This document shows, one piece after another, positions 9,017 through 15,070 of a DNA stretch of 15,070 bases. Source of the DNA: CAYQTO01 sp964420455 (GTDB lineage Bacteria > Sumerlaeota > Sumerlaeia > SLMS01); assembly GCA_964420455.1 (NCBI GenBank), contig CAYQTO010000087.1:1-15070 (forward strand). Direction: 5' to 3'. A program made the position numbers and the translations under genes. Numbering within the stretch: the stretch's first letter is position 1; every line of letters starts with the position of its first letter. Under the pieces are notes generated by a model. The model saw only the letters and a list, made by a program, of their open reading frames with translations, did no database searches and was not told the origin of the DNA.

Positions 9017-9973
9017 ATGGCTTTCGCGACGCAAGCACCGGATCACCCCGCCGAGGCGGTGGTGGGAATCCTTGCCGGGCCAACGGCCAGCGGCAAGTCG
9101 GCCCTTTCGCTCGACCTCGCCGCGAAACATGACCTCGCGATCGTCTCCGCAGATAGCATGCAAGTTTACCGCGGCATGCAGATCGGCACGGGAGCCCTCA
9201 CGGAAGACGAACGCCGCGGCATCCCCCACGCCCTTCTCGCCTTCGCCGATCCCCGCGAGGAATTCCACGCCGCACGGTTTGTCAGCGAAGCCTCGCGGGC
9301 CATCGCCGAACAATGGAGCCTCCATCGGCGCCGCTCGCTGCTCGTCGGCGGCACCGGCATGTGGATCCAGGCCTTCCGCGAGGGGCTCATGGAAGCGCCC
9401 GGCCGGAACGAGGCCCTCCGCGCCCGGTACCGGGACCTGCTGTCGACCGGCGGCGAACAGGCCCTCTGGGAGACCCTCAAGGACGCCGATCCCGTGATGG
9501 CCGCGCGCCTCAGCCCCCGTGATCATCCCCGGATCATGCGGGCCCTCGAGGTCGTCGAGCAGTCCGGGATCCCTCTGAGCGAGTGGATGAGGCGCGACGA
9601 GGAACGCCGGGCAGCGCTCGGCCCGCTCCTCCCCCTCGTCGTCGTCACCTGGCCCCGCGCGGAATTGTACCGCCGGATCGACGCCCGCGTCTCCCAAATG
9701 CTCGACGCCGGATGGAAAAACGAAGCCGCCGCCCTCCTTGCTTTGGACCTCCCGGACCACGCCCCCGCGCGCAAGGCCCTCGGCTATCGGGAACTCTTCG
9801 AGGTGCTCCACGGCCGGCTCGATGAATCCACCGCCCTCGAACGCATCCGTACGGCCACCCGCCAGTTCGCCCGCCGCCAGCTCACCTGGTACCGCGGCCA
9901 ACGGGAAACCACGTGGGTCGAACCGCCGAATCTGGAAAAGGTCGAAGCCGCATTCGGCCTCAGGACCACTTGA
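9017..9973 (+). CDS. miaA: tRNA dimethylallyltransferase MiaA
   Basis: MiaA transfers a dimethylallyl group from DMAPP to N6 of adenosine 37 in tRNAs that read codons starting with U. The 318-residue protein has normal length. Motifs in order are the P-loop GPTASGKS (21-28), SADSMQVYRGM (45-54, with the catalytic Asp D46), IPHALL (69-74), LVGGTGMWIQAF (109-120), SPRDHPRIMRALEVVE (166-181), the GYREL segment (257-261) and the C-terminal TRQFARRQLTWYR (281-293). The ATG at 9017 was chosen because the family homology starts right after it and AAGGA (9002-9006) lies 10 nt upstream. An in-frame ATG at 8864 would overlap the divergent S55 gene and add an unrelated tail. The 3' end overlaps the convergent SDR gene by 14 nt. 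The usual partners hfq, mutL and miaB are not nearby. Confidence 0.97.
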   Translation: MAFATQAPDHPAEAVVGILAGPTASGKSALSLDLAAKHDLAIVSADSMQVYRGMQIGTGALTEDERRGIPHALLAFADPREEFHAARFVSEASRAIAEQWSLHRRRSLLVGGTGMWIQAFREGLMEAPGRNEALRARYRDLLSTGGEQALWETLKDADPVMAARLSPRDHPRIMRALEVVEQSGIPLSEWMRRDEERRAALGPLLPLVVVTWPRAELYRRIDARVSQMLDAGWKNEAAALLALDLPDHAPARKALGYRELFEVLHGRLDESTALERIRTATRQFARRQLTWYRGQRETTWVEPPNLEKVEAAFGLRTT

Positions 9974-10553
9974 GCGCCCGCGGTTCGACCCGAACGCGCA
10001 ACGGACACGCCCCCGGCGGGCATTGCAGAAGCCACAAGGCCGTCTCGGCCACGGCGGCGGGCTTCGGATTTTCCGCAAGGTCCTTCAGCGGTCCTTCCGC
10101 CAGAGGACCTGTCTCGATAACGGAAAGCCACGCCCCCCCGAAGACTTCCTCCGCGACCGCCGGCGCCGTTTCCACCACCGACACGATTCGCAGGGCCCCG
10201 CGGCCCCGGATGGCACCCGCGACCGCCTCCAGTGCCTCCCGCGCCTGCCCCAATCCACACCCCTTCTCCCCTACCGTCAGCGTCTCCACGACGAGATGCA
10301 CGTGGCCGAACACCTCACGCCGTTCTCGCAACACGGTCGCTGCCGCCTCGCTTCCCCCGCCAAGCCAGGCATGGATCGCCGTCCCCCGCTTCTCGACAAT
10401 CTCCCGCTCGAGAGCCTGCAAGGACCCCTCGCCAAAGCCGGCAAGAATCACACGCGCACCCGCCCGCGCCAGTTGAAGAGCTGCCGAACGCCCCACGCCC
10501 GTCTCGCAACCCAGCACCAGCGCGATCGCTTCCCGGAGATTCAGCTTTGTCAT
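9960..10553 (-). CDS. Short SDR-fold (Rossmann) protein lacking the catalytic Tyr-Lys pair
   Basis: The 197-residue protein starts with a short-chain dehydrogenase/reductase fold: beta strand IALVLG, the nucleotide-binding turn GCETGVGR (15-22, SDR TGxxxGxG-like), then helix SAALQLARAGARVILAGF (23-40). GEGSLQALEREIVEKRGTAIHAW fits the next helix and strand. The late segment PAAVAETALWLLQCPPGACPLRVRVEP (165-191) resembles the normal SDR ending. In between, the NNAG motif is replaced by VETLT, and there is no YxxxK catalytic pair. At about 50 residues shorter than classical SDRs, it looks like an atypical or enzymatically dead member. No stop or frameshift marks it as a pseudogene, and its codon use matches its neighbours. 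The ATG at 10553 has only a weak upstream GGGAAAG. It ends inside the miaA 3' end (14-nt tail-to-tail overlap). It could be a nucleotide-binding regulator or a decaying gene. Confidence 0.72.
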   Translation of the reverse strand: MTKLNLREAIALVLGCETGVGRSAALQLARAGARVILAGFGEGSLQALEREIVEKRGTAIHAWLGGGSEAAATVLRERREVFGHVHLVVETLTVGEKGCGLGQAREALEAVAGAIRGRGALRIVSVVETAPAVAEEVFGGAWLSVIETGPLAEGPLKDLAENPKPAAVAETALWLLQCPPGACPLRVRVEPRALKWS

Positions 10554-10823
10554 CAGATGTCACTTTCCCGGTGGTTTTTCACAGCATTGCCCATTCTGAT
10601 TGGTAAATGGCACGCATGGTGCATCTTGTATTGGCAGTAAAGGTACTACCACCGAGCAGGGGTGCCAGATCCGGGGGCCGCAAGGCCCCCGGTCCTCTTT
10701 ATGATCAAAATCAAAGGTGGACATGTGACATCGGGATGACCCGGGAGGAATGTTTGCAGACGGCAACGAAATGAAATGGTTGCGACATTGCAACGCCTCC
10801 AAGCGCCTGAATGAGTAATTCCC
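10554..10823. other. 270-bp gene-free gap with lower GC than its surroundings
   Basis: This is the largest gap in the window. It lies between the minus-strand thermonuclease gene (ends at 10824) and the minus-strand SDR gene (starts at 10553). Short open frames cross it on the minus strand, but their composition (many Cys, His and Pro) and lack of any family pattern argue against coding. It is visibly richer in A and T than flanking genes (for example 10693-10720 and 10765-10825) and carries the hairpin listed separately. The SDR promoter presumably lies here, but I could not pick a convincing one. No tRNA, riboswitch or repeat was recognised. Confidence 0.6.
10671..10700 (+). terminator. Perfect 9-bp hairpin with GCAA tetraloop and T-rich tail (terminator-like, plus strand)
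   Basis: CCGGGGGCC (10671-10679) and GGCCCCCGG (10684-10692) pair perfectly around a GCAA (GNRA-type) loop. On the plus strand it is followed by TCCTCTTT, as in an intrinsic terminator; on the minus strand the following bases are not U-rich. The puzzle is that no plus-strand gene ends near it, because miaA stops about 700 bp upstream. It may end an unannotated small RNA or an antisense transcript across the SDR gene, or act as a processing structure on the minus-strand transcript. Confidence 0.5.
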
Positions 10824-11399
10824 TCACCAAAACCATCCACCACCCTCCTCCTCCCAAATGCCTCGTTCCGCCTTCCGCGCCTCCTTTTCGGCCGTCCGGA
10901 ACTCCCGGTCGTAACGTTCCGAAGCACCGTACTTCGTCACGTACTCGGACCACCCCTCCCGCACCAGCTCGATGTTGAAGTTCCGCCCATCCACCAGCAC
11001 GTAGGCGAGCCGCCGGCCATAGCGGTCATGGCTTTCGTCGCCCCCGGCCTCGAGCCGCACCTGCGCATTCTCGAGCCGCCGGCGGGTGTAGTCCGCCGCC
11101 CGGGCGCCCAACACCGTGTTGCGGCTGTCGTCCGGGTGGACCGATTCCGGGGTGTCGACGTTCAGGAGCCGGACCCTCTCGGTTTCGCTCCCGATGCGCA
11201 CCACCAACGTGTCGCCATCGACCACGCGCTCGACCTCTGCGACGAGGTACCCCTCCGCGGTTGTGAGAGGGGCGCCGACCCACGGCGCCAACGAGGCCGG
11301 CAACGGGACATCCACCGGTGGGTCGAAATACGTCCACGCACCGCCTCCTCCGATCGCCAGCGCGACCAGAACGGCGAGGATCGTGCGGAACCGCCGCAT
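10824..11399 (-). CDS. Thermonuclease (staphylococcal nuclease-like), membrane-anchored or exported
   Basis: The 191-residue protein has an N-terminal hydrophobic segment (residues 6-24, after MRRFR) that acts as a signal peptide or anchor, and then an SNase domain. This family cleaves DNA and RNA phosphodiester bonds with calcium. The active-site pattern is intact: VVDGDTLVV (59-67) supplies the Asp equivalent to SNase D21. RVRLLNVDTPE (75-85) supplies R77, D82 and E85, matching R35, D40 and E43. DRYGRRLAYV (125-134) supplies R129, matching R87. LVREGWSEYV and a Lys/Glu-rich helix (EFRTAEKEARKAERGIW) complete the domain. The ATG at 11399 was chosen because GGAGGG (11413-11408) lies 8 nt upstream. 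In-frame ATGs at 11465 and beyond add an Arg-rich tail and run into the divergent pabB region. It likely scavenges extracellular nucleic acid; this is inference. Confidence 0.93.
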   Translation of the reverse strand: MRRFRTILAVLVALAIGGGGAWTYFDPPVDVPLPASLAPWVGAPLTTAEGYLVAEVERVVDGDTLVVRIGSETERVRLLNVDTPESVHPDDSRNTVLGARAADYTRRRLENAQVRLEAGGDESHDRYGRRLAYVLVDGRNFNIELVREGWSEYVTKYGASERYDREFRTAEKEARKAERGIWEEEGGGWFW

Positions 11400-11407
11400 G
11401 GGCGCGG

Positions 11408-11413
11408 CCCTCC
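11408..11413 (-). promoter_or_regulatory. Strong ribosome binding site that fixes the nuclease start
   Basis: GGAGGG on the minus strand lies 8 nt before the ATG at 11399. This near-perfect anti-16S match decides against the longer in-frame starts. The rest of the 11400-11526 divergent gap shows no convincing promoter pair. Confidence 0.6.
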
Positions 11414-11526
11414 GGCGGGCGCCCCTTTTCTTGCTCCTCCTGGTGCGTGTGGTCTTGCGTGACATGGGCCTCAACCAGTCAACAAACGTCGTCGAACAAG
11501 GGACGGAAGAAACGGGGAACGTCAAG

Positions 11527-12924
11527 ATGGATGGAACCGGACGGGAGCCAACAATCGGAGCGGGAGTGCTGCTGTCGAACGGGCAGGGATGGGAGCCGGC
11601 GGCGCTCCTGCTGCCGTCGCCACTGGTCCTGCTGCGGTTTGACCGGGGCGTGGCACGTCTATACGCCATGGGAAGCGACACGCCGTTCCTGACGACGGAG
11701 CGGGAGCCCATTGCCCTGCTGATGGAGGTGCTGGTGGCAATCCGTGCGCAGCTCCCCGTAGCGGGCCCCAAGGCCGGCAAGCCCGCGTTCCCACTCGCGC
11801 TGATCGCCGCCACCTACGAATTTGGCGCCCGCTTTGCCCCCCACCGCGATGCATTTCCCCACGCCGCCGGTCTCGAGGACGACGAGTTGTTCGCCGCGGT
11901 GTTCATCGACGCGTTCCGGCCGGACTCGCGCGGTGAAGTCGAGCGCATCGGTTACGCGGGGACGGTCCCGGCCGGATGGATGGAGGGGGCACCGGAGCTC
12001 GAGACCGCACCGCCGGGTCACGTGGCGCCGCCGGTGGTCGCGCACCCTACCCCGAACGGGGTCCAACACGAGCGGCTGCGGCCCCTCATGGAGGAGGGGG
12101 ACCACGCGGAACGCATCAAGCGTATACACGAGTATCTGGCGGCGGGCGACATCTATCAGGCGAACCTGACGGTTCCGTTCCGGGGGAGGACGGCGGCGGC
12201 CGCCGAGGCGATCTTCGACGCCGCCCTCCAACGCGGAGGCGCCGCCTGGGGAGGCACCATGATCACCCCGTTGGGCACCCTTCTCAGCTTTTCCCCGGAG
12301 CTCTACCTACGCCGCCGTGGGCCCCATATCGAAACCCGTCCCATCAAGGGAACCGCCCGCATCGCCAACTACGCCACGGCCATCTATGACGCGACGGAGA
12401 CCCTTCGCACCAGCGACAAGGACCGCGCGGAACACGTCATGATCGTCGATCTTGAACGCAATGATCTCGGCCGCGTGTGCCTCCCGGGGACGGTCACCGC
12501 GGACCCGCTGATGCGCCTCGTCGAACACCCGACGGTCCTTCACATGGAGTCGACCGTGAGCGGCGAGCTGCGCTTCGACGTAACCCCAACGGAAATCATC
12601 GCAGCAACATACCCGGGCGGGTCCGTGACGGGTGCGCCGAAAAAGCGGGCGCTCGAAATCCTCGGCGAACTCGAGATCGCTCCCCGCGGCATCTACTGTG
12701 GTGCCTTTGGCTGGATCGATGCGGATGGCGACATGGAGCTGAACCTTCCCATTCGCACCGCCATGCTACGGCCCGATGGGACCATCGAATACTCGGCGGG
12801 GGGCGGCATCGTCGCCGACTCGGACGCCGCCGAGGAATGGAAGGAACTTCACCACAAGCTGCGCTTTTTCGAGGAGGCGCTCGAAACGGCCGAGACGAGA
12901 AGCGATCGCAATGGTGCCTCCTAG
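11527..12924 (+). CDS. pabB: Aminodeoxychorismate synthase component I (PabB)
   Basis: PabB converts chorismate and ammonia into 4-amino-4-deoxychorismate, the precursor of p-aminobenzoate and folate; the ammonia normally comes from the PabA glutaminase. The 465-residue protein carries the chorismate-binding domain with the expected blocks: GDIYQANLTVPF (207-218), SFSPELYLRR (254-263), RPIKGTARI (271-279), AEHVMIVDLERNDLGRV (301-317), YPGGSVTGAPKKRALEIL (362-379), RGIYCGAFGWID (387-398), LPIRTAML (407-414) and GGGIVADSDAAEEWKE (425-440). The Lys in PIKGT (K274) marks aminodeoxychorismate synthase; anthranilate synthases have Ala there. The first 190 residues are divergent, as is usual. The ATG at 11527 has a modest GGGGAA 8 nt upstream and gives the usual length; an ATG at 11464 would add 21 residues, and 11116 overlaps the nuclease gene. 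No pabA or pabC is nearby. The stop codon shares CTAG with the convergent lipoprotein gene. Confidence 0.95.
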   Translation: MDGTGREPTIGAGVLLSNGQGWEPAALLLPSPLVLLRFDRGVARLYAMGSDTPFLTTEREPIALLMEVLVAIRAQLPVAGPKAGKPAFPLALIAATYEFGARFAPHRDAFPHAAGLEDDELFAAVFIDAFRPDSRGEVERIGYAGTVPAGWMEGAPELETAPPGHVAPPVVAHPTPNGVQHERLRPLMEEGDHAERIKRIHEYLAAGDIYQANLTVPFRGRTAAAAEAIFDAALQRGGAAWGGTMITPLGTLLSFSPELYLRRRGPHIETRPIKGTARIANYATAIYDATETLRTSDKDRAEHVMIVDLERNDLGRVCLPGTVTADPLMRLVEHPTVLHMESTVSGELRFDVTPTEIIAATYPGGSVTGAPKKRALEILGELEIAPRGIYCGAFGWIDADGDMELNLPIRTAMLRPDGTIEYSAGGGIVADSDAAEEWKELHHKLRFFEEALETAETRSDRNGAS

Positions 12925-13412
12925 CGGCGTCGGATTTCGGCCTGGCGCATCGGCATCGAATCGATGAGGGCGTTGATCTCGCCGACATCGTCCGGCATCG
13001 CCCGGCGCCGCTTCTCACCGCCATCCTTGCCGACAAGGATGATGACTTCTTCGGAAGCGCCGACGCCGAAGTGCTCCCGCAGATCCTGGGCAACCCGTGG
13101 TTCGAGTGACTTCCCCTCGAAGCGGCTGTCCCCCCGGGCGAGGATTTCGAAGACCACCAGGTCGCGTTCGGCCAGTGGCTCCTCCGCGTCCTCGAAGGCT
13201 TGCCGTTGCTTCTGAAGGGCGTCGCTCCCACTGTCCGGTGCGAAAAGGAGCAGGACGCGATGTTGCCAGCGCAGATCTTCAAGGGATGTCGCCACGGCTG
13301 CGGCTTCCTCCTTCGCGGGGCTGGTGGGCGCGCCATTCTCTGTGGATGGGGGAGTTCCACATCCCCCCAGCCCTGCCGCCAGTATGAAGGCCGTAAGACG
13401 TCTCATGTCCAT
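12921..13412 (-). CDS. DUF4174 family lipoprotein
   Basis: The 163-residue protein starts MDMRRLTAFILAAGLGGC, a lipoprotein signal with lipobox LGGC and lipidated C18. A low-complexity linker rich in Pro, Ser and Ala (19-42) leads to a DUF4174 domain: DLRWQHRVLLLFAPDSGSD (46-64), ALQKQRQAF (65-73), ERDLVVFEI (82-90), VIILVGKDGGEKRR (123-136) and the C-terminal IDSMPMRQAEIR (150-161). DUF4174 has a thioredoxin-like pattern but no CxxC here, so redox activity is unlikely; its role is unknown. The start is the ATG at 13412 or the in-frame ATG at 13406, and neither has a clear ribosome site. The frame stays open far upstream on this strand, but that part is antisense to the GH172 gene and not real. 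It is divergent from the GH172 gene with almost no gap and ends on the same CTAG as pabB. Confidence 0.88.
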   Translation of the reverse strand: MDMRRLTAFILAAGLGGCGTPPSTENGAPTSPAKEEAAAVATSLEDLRWQHRVLLLFAPDSGSDALQKQRQAFEDAEEPLAERDLVVFEILARGDSRFEGKSLEPRVAQDLREHFGVGASEEVIILVGKDGGEKRRRAMPDDVGEINALIDSMPMRQAEIRRR

Positions 13413-13427
13413 GGCTGGAAACACGTT

Positions 13428-14936
13428 CTGCGCCGGGGCGCGGCCGTCCTTTTCTGTTGGCTGACCGCGCAGGGAACCGCCCAGCACCTCGACCAGTTGT
13501 ACCAGTTGGACGACGGCGAGGCGTTCCGGTTGCGCGGTGTCGAGGGCATTGCCGCGGGGCAGACCCTCGAGCTCGGCAAGCTGGAGGGCCCCGGCGTCGT
13601 CCGCCACGTGTGGTTCACCTGCCACAGCCCCTTTCCGCAGATATACGGGGCGCTGGTGCTGAGGGCCTGGTGGGATGGCGAGGAGCACCCGAGCATCGAG
13701 GTGCCACTGGGCGATTTCTTTGGGGTGGGATTCGGCCGCGAGGTGGACTTTGCGTCGGCCCTGGTGGAGATGATCCCCGCCGGCGAGGTCCAGCATGCCG
13801 CGCTGAATTCCTACATCCCAATGCCGTTCCATGAGGAAGCGAGGTTTGCCGTGGAGAACCGCTCGCACTCGCCGGCGAACCTTTTCTTCTGGAAGATCAA
13901 CGGCGAGCGCGTCGACGGGCTGGGGCCGGACACGGGGCTGCTGCATGCAAGTTGGCGCCGCGAGAATCCGGTGACCCGCGGCACGCCCTTCACGATCCTG
14001 GAGGCCACGGGGCGTGGCCGCTACCTCGGCACCGTCATGAGCTACCGGATTCTCGAGCCGGGCTCCTGGGTCGAGGGCGGGGAGGATATCTTTATAGACG
14101 GAAGCGAGACCCCGACCCTCGCCGGGATCGGATCGGAGGACTACTTCGGCCAGTCGTGGGGCTTTCGCGTCGCGCACAACCGGCCGTTCCATGGGACATC
14201 CTTCGGGCCCGAGGGGAACCTCATGACCGCCTATCGCTTTCACGTACCCGATCCGATCACCTTCAACGAATCGATCCGCGTGACCATGCGGGCACACGGC
14301 GCCAACGTGGGGGACCGGGCGGATGACTACGCCGCGGTGGCCTACTGGTATCAGACGGAGCCCCATGCCCCCTTTCCCCCATTGCCGGAACTTGACTATG
14401 ACCACCTGGGGGCGGAGGAGCGGTTCCGATCGCCCTGGTGGGAGGTACCGGTCGCCTTTCCCGAAGGGGTGCTCCCACGTGGAAGGGAGATCGGCCGCGA
14501 GGTCACCCGTATAGACACCTCCGGGGCGGCGGGGGCCGGCTATGTCGGACGTTTCGCGTTTGACCGCGACCGGCGAACCAAGTGGTGCGACACCGGCAAT
14601 CCCGACGCCCAGTGGATGGTCTTCGGATTCGACGAGCCCCGGCCCATCAGCGGAATCGTCCTCCTGGGGGCGTCGACCGCCGCGGAGGACCCGGGACTCA
14701 ACACGCGCGGATTCACCCTCGAGGCGCGCCCCTCCCCCACGGCTCCGTGGCAGACCGTGGCCACGTCGGACCCGGACAACCCGGCGATCGACACCCCACC
14801 GGACCACGATTGGTGGGCGATCCGATTCGACCCCCCGCTTTCCGCGGCCGCGTTCCGCCTGAAGATCACCGACGCCGCCTACTGGGACCCGCACGCGCGC
14901 GTGCCGGAAATCCTTGTCTATACGCCCAACGAATGA
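13428..14936 (+). CDS. Secreted GH172 (DUF2961) family protein with C-terminal F5/8-type domain; start uncertain
   Basis: GH172, formerly DUF2961, contains fructofuranose- and arabinofuranose-acting glycoside hydrolases and transferases. The DUF2961 core runs from LYQLDDGEAFRLRGVEG through GPGVVRHVWFTCHS, LRAWWDGEEHPSIEVPLGDFFG, SYIPMPFHEEARFAVEN and YRILEPGSWVEGG to GIGSEDYFGQSWGF. Two Glu 21 residues apart (codons 14073 and 14136) match the spacing I recall for the catalytic pair. The C-terminus (about 14535-14930; FAFDRDRRTKWCDTG, WMVFGFDEPRPISGIVLLGAS, FRLKITDAAYWDP) is an F5/8 type C-like carbohydrate-binding domain. LRRGAAVLFCWLTAQGTAQ at the N-terminus is a signal peptide, but its frame has no ATG, GTG or TTG just before it. 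CTG at 13428 (GGAAA 7 nt upstream) is my placement. The next in-frame ATG is far upstream at 13260, inside the lipoprotein gene; a TTG at 13497 would lose the signal. A frameshift joining ATG 13405 to this frame is also possible. It is coupled to mutY by ATGA. Confidence 0.86.
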   Translation: MRRGAAVLFCWLTAQGTAQHLDQLYQLDDGEAFRLRGVEGIAAGQTLELGKLEGPGVVRHVWFTCHSPFPQIYGALVLRAWWDGEEHPSIEVPLGDFFGVGFGREVDFASALVEMIPAGEVQHAALNSYIPMPFHEEARFAVENRSHSPANLFFWKINGERVDGLGPDTGLLHASWRRENPVTRGTPFTILEATGRGRYLGTVMSYRILEPGSWVEGGEDIFIDGSETPTLAGIGSEDYFGQSWGFRVAHNRPFHGTSFGPEGNLMTAYRFHVPDPITFNESIRVTMRAHGANVGDRADDYAAVAYWYQTEPHAPFPPLPELDYDHLGAEERFRSPWWEVPVAFPEGVLPRGREIGREVTRIDTSGAAGAGYVGRFAFDRDRRTKWCDTGNPDAQWMVFGFDEPRPISGIVLLGASTAAEDPGLNTRGFTLEARPSPTAPWQTVATSDPDNPAIDTPPDHDWWAIRFDPPLSAAAFRLKITDAAYWDPHARVPEILVYTPNE

Positions 14937-15070
14937 GCCTCCCGCCCCCCGCGTTTCCCCCGTCGCGCCGGGCAGCCTTTCGCCGCGCCCTCCTCGCCTG
15001 GTACGACCGCAACCGTCGCGACCTGCCCTGGCGCCACACCACCGATCCCTACCGTATCTGGGTCTCGGAG
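14933..15070 (+). CDS. mutY: A/G-specific adenine glycosylase MutY, N-terminal fragment (cut by window end)
   Basis: MutY removes adenine mispaired with 8-oxoguanine in base-excision repair. Only the first 46 codons are visible. FRRALLAWYDRNRRDLPWRHTTDPYRIWVSE carries the MutY N-terminal signature (LLxWYxxxxRxLPWR, then DPYxIWVSE), which normally leads directly into the MLQQTQV catalytic region beyond the window. The RDLPWR and DPYRIWVSE pairing separates it from endonuclease III. The ATG at 14933 overlaps the previous stop as ATGA, which suggests translational coupling to the GH172 gene, an unusual neighbour for a repair enzyme. The helix-hairpin-helix, Fe-S and NUDIX-like parts are not in the window. 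Confidence 0.93.
   Translation, partial: MSLPPPAFPPSRRAAFRRALLAWYDRNRRDLPWRHTTDPYRIWVSE

Noticed and set aside
8933..10078. Minus-strand open frame (381 codons) opposite miaA
   Set aside because: Glycine-rich shadow of a well-conserved gene, with no recognisable domain.
10560..10953. Short minus-strand open frames (80-93 codons) in and beside the 10554-10823 gap
   Set aside because: Cys/Pro-rich random-looking translations without ribosome sites; those reaching beyond 10824 overlap the nuclease gene in another frame.
11400..11813. N-terminal extension of the thermonuclease up to 11813
   Set aside because: The added segment is low-complexity, Ser/Arg-rich and antisense to pabB. GGAGGG before the ATG at 11399 and the hydrophobic N-terminus fix the shorter start.
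13413..14894. Upstream extension of the DUF4174 frame to 14894 on the minus strand
   Set aside because: It is antisense to the GH172 gene. The lipoprotein signal at 13412 marks the real N-terminus, and the extension has no family pattern.

Overview
This is a GC-rich, gene-dense bacterial chromosomal window with twelve protein-coding genes, two of them cut by the window edges. I see no rRNA, tRNA, CRISPR array, insertion sequence or phage gene. Secreted and lipid-anchored proteins, a class A penicillin-binding protein, a GH172/DUF2961 protein, a SpoIVB-type (S55) secreted protein and a beta-propeller protein suggest a free-living bacterium with a peptidoglycan wall. It may belong to a poorly cultured lineage such as the Planctomycetota/Verrucomicrobiota or Hydrogenedentes/Sumerlaeota-like groups. 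That placement is a guess from gene content; the sequence does not prove it.

Layout, left to right. (1) 2-1075 (+): C-terminal transpeptidase part of a class A PBP. (2) 1248-2036 (+): PP2C-type Ser/Thr protein phosphatase. (3) 2058-3320 (-): clpX. (4) A minus-strand cluster transcribed leftwards, probably an operon: a SpoIVB S55-like secreted protein (8936-7035), a secreted seven-bladed propeller protein (6983-4899) and a PDZ-radical SAM-DUF512 protein (4906-3449). The last two overlap by 8 nt, and the cluster ends at a likely terminator in front of clpX. (5) 9017-9973 (+): miaA, divergent from the cluster. (6) 10553-9960 (-): a short, degenerate SDR-fold protein that converges on miaA with overlapping ends. 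(7) 10554-10823: a 270-bp gene-free gap with a perfect GNRA-loop hairpin. (8) 11399-10824 (-): a membrane-anchored or exported thermonuclease. (9) 11527-12924 (+): pabB, aminodeoxychorismate synthase component I. (10) 13412-12921 (-): a DUF4174 lipoprotein whose stop codon shares one CTAG with the pabB stop. (11) about 13428-14936 (+): a secreted GH172/DUF2961 protein with a C-terminal F5/8-type domain and no ordinary start codon where one is needed. (12) 14933-15070 (+): the first 46 codons of mutY, coupled to the GH172 gene by ATGA.

Most genes are ordinary housekeeping: wall synthesis, protein quality control, tRNA modification, folate synthesis and base-excision repair. The least understood part is the exported S55-like protein, exported propeller and PDZ-radical SAM cluster, whose joint role is unknown. 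In the S55-like protein the two halves of the SpoIVB catalytic domain lie in the opposite order to Bacillus SpoIVB. Other points worth checking are the start of the GH172 gene, the degenerate SDR, the orphan hairpin at 10671-10692 and the enlarged zinc-finger loop of ClpX. I found no convincing new defence or mobile system.
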